A stretch of 64,000 nucleotides of DNA from Pseudoramibacter alactolyticus (GTDB lineage Bacteria; Bacillota; Clostridia; Eubacteriales; Eubacteriaceae), in the NCBI RefSeq assembly GCF_050908235.1, contig NZ_CP194340.1; one strand, written 5' to 3'. Shown here in pieces: positions 1 through 7,646 of this stretch. Numbering within the stretch: position 1 is the first letter of the stretch; each line of letters starts with the position of its first letter. Under the pieces are notes generated by a model. That model did not search any database. It had not been told where the DNA came from and saw nothing but the letters and a program-made list of their open reading frames with translations. The translations under genes were made by a program, and so were the position numbers.

Positions 1-1426
1 TTTCCTTCTTTCATTTCACGAATCCCATGTTCAATGCGGCGAAACAGCATCTCTTGCATACTGCCGTAATCATTTTGTCCTTCGACCGTTTTGATTTTAA
101 AGCGCCGATAAGCCTTTCGCTGAGGGCGCCCCTCTTCAAAAACGACCATGCCCCCCACATTGTCACTCCCGGAAATATTTGAAATATCATAGGCCTCGAT
201 GCGATGGGGAATCGCGTCGATATCCAACAGATCCCGCAGCGAATCCAAGCGGCTTTTCTTTTTCTCCTCTTTCTGATGCTTTTCGAGCAAATACTGGCTC
301 AACGCCAAATCTGCATTCTTTTGCACCATGGCAATCAACCGCTGCTTATCGCCCTTTTGCGGCACCGTCAAGGTCACCCTGCTGCCGCGCTGGCTGGACA
401 GCCACGCCTGAATGGTTTTTGCTTCATCGACTGCCAAATCACCCGATAAAACAATTTCTTTCGGAATAAAATGCGCTCCCGCATAATATTGTTTAACGAT
501 ATTGGTCATGATACTCTCCGATGATTCACCGGCCACGCCCGTCATCATCGAAGGATGCCGGCCCAAAAGCTTGCCATCTCTGACGTTAAAAATCTGAACG
601 CTTGCCAGCCCCTCTGCCGCTTTCGCATCATTTTTTTCCGGCGTTTCCTGCACCGCGTAAGCAATGAAATCCTGATCCTGTTCATTTTCTGAGATGATCT
701 TCTGCCGGGATACCACCATCTGGATTCCCTGAATTTGATCGCGTTTGCTCGCCGCTGTTTCAAAATCCAGGCGCTTACTGGCCGCCGCCATCTCTTGTGA
801 CAACCGATCAATCAGCTCTTTTTCTTTCCCGTTGAGGATATCAAGTACGGCATTTACATTCTCGCGATAAGCTTCTTCCGTGAGCTTCCCGGTACAAGGA
901 GCCGTGCATTGCCCGATATGGTAATACATGCAGGGACGCCCACGGCGAACGCCATAAGCGAGCTTACGATTGCACCGATGCAGCGGATAAACCTTCTGAA
1001 GGGCTTCGATGGTTTGGCGCACGGCCATGCTATTGGTGAACGGGCCGAAATATTTCCCCCGTCCCTTTTGTGATTTCGGGTCATAAAAATCTTGGGAAAT
1101 CTGTCCTGAACCGTCACTTTAATATAGGGATAACTTTTATCATCCTTCAGCATGATATTGTAACGCGGCCGATGCTCCTTGATCAAATTGCATTCTAAGA
1201 TCAAAGCCTCCATTTCTGTATCGACCACAATGGTTTCAATCGATTCAACATGGGAAACCTGGATTTGCGTCTTGAGCGGCAGCTTCTTAGGATTTTGAAA
1301 GTATTGATGCACCCGGTTGAAAAGATTTTTCGCCTTTCCCACATAAATAATATCCCCGGCGTGGTTGTGCATAATGTAAATGCCCGGGCGCTTGGGAATA
1401 TTTTTCAAATTATCACGATTATACAT
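1..1426 (-). pseudogene. uvrC: UvrC, excinuclease ABC subunit C; frameshifted and cut by the window edge
   Basis: UvrC makes the dual incisions in UvrABC nucleotide excision repair. The chosen start is the ATG at 1426, because AGAGGAAG lies about 7 bases upstream; the frame is open to 1468 but that start has no ribosome site. The N-terminal GIY-YIG nuclease domain is clear (PGIYIM, then IYVGKAKNLFNR). At a run of five C (five G on the coding strand) at 1056-1060 the frame breaks. The protein continues in another frame with KYFGPFTNSMA, a Cys-rich stretch (CMYYHIGQCTAPC), a UVR-like coiled segment and YDISNISG, the start of the C-terminal nuclease domain, up to base 1. The rest lies outside the window. 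One extra G restores the frame. Identity is certain; whether the gene is truly broken is not. Confidence 0.93.
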
Positions 1427-1575
1427 CGCGTCACTTCCTCTATTCAATTCGTCTGTTTTAATCGTCATTATATAAAATAATTATTTATAATATAGTCAAT
1501 AAATTGCCTTTTGGCAATCTTTTAAAATTTTTTTGCCCTTAAATGACAAAACCTTTCGGCAGCAGCTTTTATTTT

Positions 1576-1584
1576 TGCTATAAT
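1576..1584 (+). promoter_or_regulatory. extended -10 promoter element before the 85-aa gene
   Basis: TGCTATAAT is an extended -10 box 28 bases upstream of the ATG at 1612. No good -35 box is seen, which fits an extended -10 promoter. It lies between the divergent uvrC and the small gene. It probably serves the three-gene run to malQ, since each later gene overlaps the one before it. Confidence 0.6.
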
Positions 1585-1611
1585 GGACAGGTATTCACAA
1601 AGGAGATTATT

Positions 1612-1869
1612 ATGTTTGAAAAAATAGACAAACGCGGCGCCAGCATATTGGTGTCCGACGATCATTTTGAAGTTGAAGTTACCCCCAAAATCTATGACGA
1701 CGGCTACACACTTACCAAGCGCGTCCTCGATTATCCGCTGGAGATCATTGAGATTCGAGACATCCGTCTGCCACTGTCCGAAAAAGAGATCTTGAAAGAG
1801 GCAAAGAAATTATTGAAAACTGAATATGAATCTTTTTCCTGGCAGGGATGGCGTCTCCCAACGGCATGA
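1612..1869 (+). CDS. small conserved-looking protein of unknown function (85 aa)
   Basis: I do not recognise this family. The ATG at 1612 has a good AAAGGAG site 6-7 bases upstream, so the longer frame from 1543 is not used. The product is soluble, acidic and mixed in charge, with no signal peptide or membrane segment. The first half looks beta-rich, and the second half has a probable amphipathic helix (SEKEILKEAKKLLKTEY). Its stop overlaps the ATG of the HAD phosphatase (ATGA), which suggests coupled translation and a shared pathway, but nothing in the sequence says which. It is real by ribosome site, promoter and coupling; its function is open. Confidence 0.7.
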   Translation: MFEKIDKRGASILVSDDHFEVEVTPKIYDDGYTLTKRVLDYPLEIIEIRDIRLPLSEKEILKEAKKLLKTEYESFSWQGWRLPTA

Positions 1870-2573
1870 ACACATTTCAATACCGCACAGTGCTTTTCGA
1901 TCTCGACGGCACTTTGATGGATACCGGCCCCGGCATCTTTGCCGCCTTTCGCCATGTTCAGCAAAGCATGAAGTGGCCGGCCTTGACCGACAAGCAGCTC
2001 CGTGCGCTCGTCGGCCCCCCTTTGATCGACTCTTATGTTAAGACGTTTGGGCTTACGCCGGAAGAGGGGCGTCAAGCGGCCATCATGCATCGCCGGTTTC
2101 AAATCCAAAAGAGTTATCGGCTTGCTTCGCCTTATCCTGGCATCGCCAGTTTTCTCCAAAGTCTGAAAGATGCCCGCTGCAAACTTGGTGTCACAACGCT
2201 CAAGGGCGAAGCCATCGCCCGGAAAACACTCGAAACCGGCCATCTTGCGCATTACTTCGATTGTATTCACGGTGTGCAACACGATGGGAGTAACCCGACA
2301 AAAGCAGCCATCATCGATCGCGCCCTTCACACATTAAAAACACAGCCGCAGGAAGCGCTGCTCATCGGCGACAGCCATTACGACGCTATCGGCGCCTGGG
2401 AAACCCATGTCACATTTGCCGCCGTAACCTATGGCTACGGTTTCGCCAATTACGAAGCAGCCGAAAAATATCATCCGCTCTTTATTGCCCGGTCCGTCAG
2501 CGACCTTTCGGATTTTGTCGCATCAGCAGCGGATAAATTACGCACGCATCATCAAAAGGAGGGACTCCATTGA
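1866..2573 (+). CDS. HAD-superfamily hydrolase, phosphoglycolate-phosphatase-like
   Basis: A haloacid dehalogenase phosphatase, probably acting on a small phosphorylated metabolite in the cytoplasm. Motif I is LFDLDGTLMDT near the N-terminus, with the nucleophile and acid-base Asp. Motif II is the Thr of VTTLKG, followed by a Lys, and motif IV is IGDSHYDAIGA. The helical cap between motifs I and II is of the Gph/PGMB (C1) type. The start is taken at 1866, whose ATGA overlaps the upstream stop; an ATG at 1848 adds six residues and has no better ribosome site. The stop overlaps the TTG start of malQ, so three genes are translationally linked. Next to malQ a sugar-phosphate substrate is plausible, but HAD specificity cannot be read from sequence. 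Confidence 0.88.
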   Translation: MNTFQYRTVLFDLDGTLMDTGPGIFAAFRHVQQSMKWPALTDKQLRALVGPPLIDSYVKTFGLTPEEGRQAAIMHRRFQIQKSYRLASPYPGIASFLQSLKDARCKLGVTTLKGEAIARKTLETGHLAHYFDCIHGVQHDGSNPTKAAIIDRALHTLKTQPQEALLIGDSHYDAIGAWETHVTFAAVTYGYGFANYEAAEKYHPLFIARSVSDLSDFVASAADKLRTHHQKEGLH

Positions 2574-4168
2574 AGCACTTAATAAATAAAATTAATACCG
2601 TTGTTTCAACGCAACCGGCTATTCAAAAACCGCCGCAATTCGGCCGTGCTTCCGGAATTCTAATGCACATTGCCTCTCTTCCCGGACCCTACGGCATCGG
2701 CACTTTGGGCCAATCCGCCAAAGATTTCGTTGATTTCTTAGATCATTGCGGCTGTGCGTATTGGCAGGTCTTACCCCTCGGCCCTATCGATGGATTTAAT
2801 TCGCCCTATCAAAGCCTGTCCGCCTTTGCCGGCAACCCTTATTTCATCGATCCTGATGCGCTGCACACCGCAGGACTGCTCACAGAGCAAGAAATCGCTG
2901 ACGCCCGATACGATGGTTCCCCCTGGGCCACCGCCTACAATTGGATTAAAGACACGCGGCCCGCTTTGTTTCATAAAGCTTTTTCTCGTGTTGACACGGC
3001 CCTTCAGCAAAAAATCGACGCTTTTACCGCTGATCAGCCCTGGCTCGAAGACTATGCGCTTTATACGGCAATTGCCAAAGACTTCGGCATTGCCTGCTGG
3101 GCGGACTGGCCAAATAAAACGCTTCGCAAACGCGACCCCAAGACGCTTGACACAATCAAAGAAAAATTAGCTGATGCCATTGCCTATGAAATTTTTTTGC
3201 AGTATCTTTTTTTCACACAGTGGCAAGATATCAAATCCTATGCGAATCAGAAAGGAATTGCCATTATCGGCGATATGCCCATCTATGTCGCTTTGGGTTC
3301 TGCCGACGTCTGGGCCCATCCGGAACTTTTCGATTTAGATCAAAACGGTCGGCCACGCCGCGTCGCCGGTGTTCCGCCGGATTATTTTTCCGAAACCGGT
3401 CAACTTTGGGGCAACCCCCTTTACGACTGGCAGGCAATGAAAAGAGATCGCTATCGTTGGTGGCTTGATCGGCTGGGCATGGCTTTAACGTTGTTCGACA
3501 CGGTTCGCATCGACCATTTTCGGGCATTTTCTGCCTATTGGGCCGTCCCCGCAGATGAAGAAACCGCCCAGAATGGCAAGTGGCTTCCCGGCCCTGGTAT
3601 GGACTTTTTCAATGAAGTTTATGCCGCTTTTAATTTTGCGACGCCGCGTATCATTGCGGAGGATCTTGGCGTATTGGATGACGACGTTCTTCAACTGCTT
3701 GGGGATAGCGGTTTTCCCGGCATGCGCGTCATGCAGTTTGCTTTTATCGACACCGGCGACGGCATCCACTGGCCCCACAATTATTTGCCCAACACCGTCG
3801 CTTACACCGGCACTCACGACAATAACACCCTCCTGGGCTACCTCTGGGATCTCAACGACGGCGCCAGACAATTCGCCTTTGAATATATCAATTATCTTTG
3901 CGAAGATGACGCCTGGCAACAGGGCGGTCCGAAAAGTCCGGTTTGCCACGCCTTTATCCGCCATTTGTGGATGAGTGCCGCAAAACTGACCATTGTCCCC
4001 ATGCAGGATTTCCTGGGCTACGGCGCTGACACGCGCATGAATCGTCCGGGCGAAGCCGGCGGCAATTGGTGTTTCCGGATTCCTCAGGAGGCTTTGGACA
4101 GTGCCGACAGCCATTGGCTCTTTGAAATGAATCGCATCTATAAACGCCTGAAACCTCAGAAGCAATAA
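2570..4168 (+). CDS. malQ: 4-alpha-glucanotransferase (amylomaltase, GH77)
   Basis: MalQ transfers alpha-1,4-glucan segments between maltodextrins during glycogen or maltodextrin metabolism in the cytoplasm. The 532-aa length fits the bacterial family. Visible GH77 motifs include a GILMHIASLPGPYGIGTLG opening, IGDMPIYVALGSADVW, GVPPDYFSETGQLWGNPLY, VRIDHFRAF with the Asp nucleophile, IIAEDLGVL with the acid-base Glu, and YTGTHDNNT. RIDHFRAF has Ala where Gly is usual. The start codon is TTG: AAAGGAGGG lies 6 bases upstream, and the TTG overlaps the TGA of the HAD gene. No other glycogen or maltose genes are in view. A strong hairpin terminator follows. Confidence 0.96.
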   Translation: MKHLINKINTVVSTQPAIQKPPQFGRASGILMHIASLPGPYGIGTLGQSAKDFVDFLDHCGCAYWQVLPLGPIDGFNSPYQSLSAFAGNPYFIDPDALHTAGLLTEQEIADARYDGSPWATAYNWIKDTRPALFHKAFSRVDTALQQKIDAFTADQPWLEDYALYTAIAKDFGIACWADWPNKTLRKRDPKTLDTIKEKLADAIAYEIFLQYLFFTQWQDIKSYANQKGIAIIGDMPIYVALGSADVWAHPELFDLDQNGRPRRVAGVPPDYFSETGQLWGNPLYDWQAMKRDRYRWWLDRLGMALTLFDTVRIDHFRAFSAYWAVPADEETAQNGKWLPGPGMDFFNEVYAAFNFATPRIIAEDLGVLDDDVLQLLGDSGFPGMRVMQFAFIDTGDGIHWPHNYLPNTVAYTGTHDNNTLLGYLWDLNDGARQFAFEYINYLCEDDAWQQGGPKSPVCHAFIRHLWMSAAKLTIVPMQDFLGYGADTRMNRPGEAGGNWCFRIPQEALDSADSHWLFEMNRIYKRLKPQKQ

Positions 4169-4170
4169 AA

Positions 4171-4207
4171 ATCCTCCACGATGATCATTATGACCATCGT
4201 GGAGGAT
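4171..4207. terminator. bidirectional intrinsic terminator between malQ and lepA
   Basis: A 13-bp perfect stem (4171-4183 with 4195-4207) has an 11-base loop. T-rich tracts on both outer sides (CTTTCTT on +, TTTTTATT on -) serve the convergent malQ and lepA genes. Confidence 0.88.
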
Positions 4208-4226
4208 CTTTCTTATTCTCTCATTC

Positions 4227-6035
4227 CTAACTGTCAAGCTTCAATACCGCCATAAAGGCTTCCTGGGGCACTTCCACGCTGCCAACCTGCCGCATTCGTT
4301 TTTTCCCGGCTTTTTGTTTTTCCAGCAGCTTGCGTTTGCGGGTGATATCTCCGCCATAGCATTTGGCCAAGACGTCCTTTCGCAAAGCGGAAAGCGTCTG
4401 CCGCGCGACAATTTTATTGCCGATAGCAGCCTGAATCGGAATCTCAAACATTTGTCTCGGAATGGTTTCCTTGAGTTTTTTGCAAATGACGCGGCCTCTG
4501 GTAATGGCTTTTTCTTTGGGGAAAATAAACGACAAGGCGTCCACAATATCTCCGTTGAGCAAAATATCCATTTTCACCAAATCAGCTTCGCGGTATTCTT
4601 TCACCTCATAATCCAGCGAGGCATAGCCCCGGGTTCGCGATTTGAGCGCATCAAAAAAGTCGTAGACAATTTCGTTCAGCGGCAATTCATAATGCACCGA
4701 AACCCGTGTTTCCTCCAGATATTCTATATTGATATAGATTCCTCGGCGCTCCTGGCACAGTTCCATCACCGTCCCCAGATAATCGCTGGGCACCATGATC
4801 GTCGCATTGACAATCGGCTCTTCCATGTGTTCAATCTCCGAGGGATCCGGCAAATTGGCAGGATTATCCACCCAAAGCAATTCACCGTCGGTTTTAAGCA
4901 CTTTATAAATCACGGAAGGTGCCGTCGTCACTAAATCCAAATTAAATTCCCGCTCTAACCGTTCCTGGATGACATCCATGTGCAGAAGTCCCAAAAAACC
5001 GCAACGGAAACCAAACCCCAAAGCGATAGACGTTTCTGCTTCGTACAGCAGTGACGCGTCGTTGAGCTGGAGCCTTGCCAATGCTTCTTTGAGATCTTCA
5101 TATTTGGCACCATCTGCCGGATAAATCCCGCAATATACCATAGGAATCACTTTTTTATATCCGGGAAGCGGATCTGCTGCCGGGCGCGTCACTTCCGTGA
5201 TGGTATCACCGACACCAATATCACCGACGGTTTTAACGCCGGCCACCACATAGCCGACATCGCCGGCCTGCAATCTATCTCCCGGATACAATTGATTTTC
5301 AAAAAAACCGACTTCTTCTACATCAAACTGCAAATTTCCGGCCATCAAATGACAGCGCATACCGGCTTTGATGGTCCCCTCGACAATGCGCACCGAGGCA
5401 ATCACACCGCGATATTGATCGTAATACGAGTCGAAAATCAAAGCCTTTAATGGGGCGTCGACATCTCCGGTCGGTGCCGGCACATTGTGAACAATATCTT
5501 CAAGTACTTCGTCAATATTGATATCGGCTTTTGCAGAAATCAGCGGCGCATCTTCTGCCGGCAGACCAACGATGTCCTCAATTTCCCCTTTAACGCGGTC
5601 CGGTTCAGCCGATGCCAAATCAATTTTATTGATCACCGGCAGAATTTCCAGATCATTGTCCAATGCCAAATAGACGTTGGCAATGGTTTGTGCCTCAATC
5701 CCCTGAGAAGCATCCACCACCAAAACGGCTCCCTCACAAGCTGCGAGTGACCGGGAAACTTCATAGGTAAAGTCAACGTGACCCGGCGTGTCGATCAGAT
5801 TCAAGATATACTCATTGCCGTCTTTTGCTTTGTACAAAAGGCGAATGGCCTGCAGCTTGATGGTGATTCCGCGTTCCCGTTCCAATTCCATATTGTCCAA
5901 AAGCTGATCTTCCATATCATGGGCCGAGATCAGTCCTGTCTTTTCGATAAGCCGATCGGCCAGCGTCGATTTGCCGTGATCGATATGTGCAATAATCGAA
6001 AAATTGCGCGTTCTTTCCTGTTGTGTCAAAGACAT
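4227..6035 (-). CDS. lepA: elongation factor 4 (LepA), ribosome back-translocase GTPase
   Basis: LepA/EF4 is a ribosome-bound translational GTPase that acts on stalled or mistranslocated ribosomes. The 602-aa length is exact for the family. The G-domain motifs are G1 AHIDHGKST, G2 RERGIT, G3 DTPGH, G4 NKIDL and G5 SAK. The EF-G-like domains II, III and V follow, then the LepA-specific C-terminal domain ending in RKRKLLEKQKAGKKRM. The start ATG at 6035 has AGAAGGA about 9 bases upstream and the initial MSLTQQERTRNFSIIAHIDHG is canonical. It is a single-gene unit with its own promoter and a shared terminator. Confidence 0.98.
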   Translation of the reverse strand: MSLTQQERTRNFSIIAHIDHGKSTLADRLIEKTGLISAHDMEDQLLDNMELERERGITIKLQAIRLLYKAKDGNEYILNLIDTPGHVDFTYEVSRSLAACEGAVLVVDASQGIEAQTIANVYLALDNDLEILPVINKIDLASAEPDRVKGEIEDIVGLPAEDAPLISAKADINIDEVLEDIVHNVPAPTGDVDAPLKALIFDSYYDQYRGVIASVRIVEGTIKAGMRCHLMAGNLQFDVEEVGFFENQLYPGDRLQAGDVGYVVAGVKTVGDIGVGDTITEVTRPAADPLPGYKKVIPMVYCGIYPADGAKYEDLKEALARLQLNDASLLYEAETSIALGFGFRCGFLGLLHMDVIQERLEREFNLDLVTTAPSVIYKVLKTDGELLWVDNPANLPDPSEIEHMEEPIVNATIMVPSDYLGTVMELCQERRGIYINIEYLEETRVSVHYELPLNEIVYDFFDALKSRTRGYASLDYEVKEYREADLVKMDILLNGDIVDALSFIFPKEKAITRGRVICKKLKETIPRQMFEIPIQAAIGNKIVARQTLSALRKDVLAKCYGGDITRKRKLLEKQKAGKKRMRQVGSVEVPQEAFMAVLKLDS

Positions 6036-6083
6036 GTATCAATCCTTCTTTTAATTTTTTTCTACATCCGAATGGGCGTTGTT

Positions 6084-6113
6084 ATCTTAACACAGAGCCG
6101 CTTTCGCTTGCAA
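6084..6113 (-). promoter_or_regulatory. predicted lepA promoter
   Basis: On the minus strand, TTGCAA (6108-6113) and TAAGAT (6084-6089) are separated by 18 bases. A TG one base before the -10 gives an extended element. It lies about 50 bases upstream of the lepA start. Confidence 0.6.
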
Positions 6114-6186
6114 ATACCCCCTCTCCGGCTCACAAATATACTTGATGAAAGTCATTTGTAAATCCAGGGGCGATTGAAAATTTTTC

Positions 6187-6215
6187 TTGTTTTCAATAAC
6201 GGCCTGTGCTATACT
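6187..6215 (+). promoter_or_regulatory. predicted rpsT promoter
   Basis: TTGTTT (6187-6192) and TATACT (6210-6215) have a 17-base spacer. The -10 lies 39 bases upstream of the rpsT start, leaving a short leader. Confidence 0.65.
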
Positions 6216-6253
6216 TTTCACGTTAACAATAAATGAGGAGGTACGGTACTTCA

Positions 6254-6520
6254 ATGGCTAATATCAAATCAGCAATGAAGAGAGCAAAAACCAACGAAAT
6301 TGCCCGCATGCGCAACAAAGCTGTTCGCACGAACCTAAAGACAGTCGAAAAGCAATTTAAGGCTGTTATTTCAGAAGGCGACGCGGCAAGGGCTCAGGAT
6401 GCATTCAACACAGCTGCAAAGCGTTTGGATCAGGCTGTTGCCAAACATGTCATTCACAAAAATGCGGCATCGCGCAAAAAGAGCCAGTTGGCAAAAGCGC
6501 TCAACAAAGTCACTGCCTAA
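6254..6520 (+). CDS. rpsT: 30S ribosomal protein S20
   Basis: S20 binds 16S rRNA early in assembly of the small subunit. The 88-residue Lys/Arg/Ala-rich helical protein opens with MANIKSAMKRAKTNE and ends with a typical basic helix (HKNAASRKKSQLAKALNKV). The start at 6254 is the family start; its ribosome site GAGGAGG is at 6235-6241, with a rather long 12-base spacing. The frame extends upstream to 6233 only by chance. It is a single-gene unit with its own promoter and a strong terminator. Confidence 0.98.
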   Translation: MANIKSAMKRAKTNEIARMRNKAVRTNLKTVEKQFKAVISEGDAARAQDAFNTAAKRLDQAVAKHVIHKNAASRKKSQLAKALNKVTA

Positions 6521-6549
6521 TCTCGTTTATTCCCTAACACGTGTCTCGG

Positions 6550-6571
6550 GCGGCCGTTCGGCCGCTTTTTT
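6550..6571 (+). terminator. intrinsic terminator of rpsT
   Basis: The GCGGCCG/CGGCCGC stem (6550-6556 with 6559-6565) with a 2-base central gap is followed by TTTTTTATTT. The minus strand has no T-run, so it serves rpsT only. Confidence 0.92.
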
Positions 6572-6585
6572 ATTTGTCCGTTTTC

Positions 6586-7602
6586 CTATGCCAGGCGCAT
6601 CATAAACAGTTCGATGCCCAGTTCCGGATCGATGGCACCGGTTTTCATTGACAGATCCAGGTCTCCGAGTGCAATCATCAATCCCCGAAGCTTGTTAAAA
6701 CCGTATTTTCTGGAGCGGTCGGCCATCTTTTTGACCACAAAAACCGGACGCCCCACTTTTTTGGCAATCATGTTCACCGGCATACGCCGATGCGACAGTA
6801 AACACACCTGCATCATCGTCCGGATTTGCCCTGCCAATAATCCAAAAACCCCAAAAGGCGATTCCCCCTGAAGATAAAAACGCCCGAGCATTTCAATCGC
6901 TCCGGCCATATTGCCTCCCAGCGCATGATCAATCATTTTAAAAATATTATCATCAACGGCGTCCGGCACCACCTCTGCCACATCCTGGTGTTGTACCAGC
7001 TCTTCAGCTCCCAGATAGTCAATCAACTGGGCCACGCGGTTATCGATCATCGCCATGTCACAGGCATCACTGGTGAGATATCGGGTCCTTTCGATCAGAT
7101 TTCGCAGCGTGCGTGTGCCGATTTTTTTATGCGCGCGTTTAAAGCGCATCGCAATCCAGTTTTCAAGTTCCACCATATTCAGCTTTTCATAATCGACAAC
7201 CGCAGCGACCTTTTTAAGTGTTTTATAAACTTTTTTTCGTTTATCCGGTTTGCTGTCGTGCACGATCAAAATCGTCGACGGCTCCGGATTCTCCAGATAC
7301 GCACAGAAAGCATCCGCGGTTTTGGTGTCCGAGCTGTGACAAAGTCCGGTCTCTTCTCGCAGCACAACAACACGATGCTCGCTCATCATCGGCAGCTGGC
7401 GGCAACTGGCAATCACTTCCCCGATTTCAAAATCTTTATTTTTAAAATACATGACGTTCAGCTGGTTAAGTCCCTCGGGAATAACCGTTTGAATCAGCTG
7501 TTTTTCCATCATTTTAGCAATGTATTCTTCCGGGCCGGTAAACAAATAGATATTGGCCGGCTGGCCGCTGCGCATTTGCTTCATCAATTCTTGATATTTC
7601 AT
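6586..7602 (-). CDS. holA: DNA polymerase III subunit delta (clamp loader)
   Basis: HolA opens the sliding clamp within the clamp-loader complex of the replisome. The protein of about 338 aa starts MKYQELMKQMRSGQ and then IYLFTGPEEYIAKMMEKQL, the usual N-terminal domain of Gram-positive HolA; the AAA-like and collar domains follow (ESPFGVFGLLAGQIR late in the chain). The ATG at 7602 is preferred because AAAGGAAA sits 5-6 bases upstream. The in-frame ATG at 7650 overlaps the comEC stop but gives an atypical 16-residue extension. comEC-holA is a common Bacillota order, and the two are probably cotranscribed. Confidence 0.94.
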   Translation of the reverse strand: MKYQELMKQMRSGQPANIYLFTGPEEYIAKMMEKQLIQTVIPEGLNQLNVMYFKNKDFEIGEVIASCRQLPMMSEHRVVVLREETGLCHSSDTKTADAFCAYLENPEPSTILIVHDSKPDKRKKVYKTLKKVAAVVDYEKLNMVELENWIAMRFKRAHKKIGTRTLRNLIERTRYLTSDACDMAMIDNRVAQLIDYLGAEELVQHQDVAEVVPDAVDDNIFKMIDHALGGNMAGAIEMLGRFYLQGESPFGVFGLLAGQIRTMMQVCLLSHRRMPVNMIAKKVGRPVFVVKKMADRSRKYGFNKLRGLMIALGDLDLSMKTGAIDPELGIELFMMRLA

Positions 7603-7646
7603 ATATTTCCTTTTGATGCTGTTTAATCTTTCTTGAAACTTTTTAT

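Noticed and set aside
1504..1517. TTGCC/GGCAA hairpin between uvrC and the 85-aa gene
   Set aside because: It lies between divergent starts, so there is no transcript for it to end; the stem is only 5 bp.
3485..4237. A 250-aa minus-strand frame opposite malQ
   Set aside because: It overlaps malQ almost completely, has no family motif and crosses the terminator.
6925..7626. A 233-aa plus-strand frame opposite holA
   Set aside because: Antisense shadow, rich in His, Phe and Ile, with no domain and no ribosome site of note.
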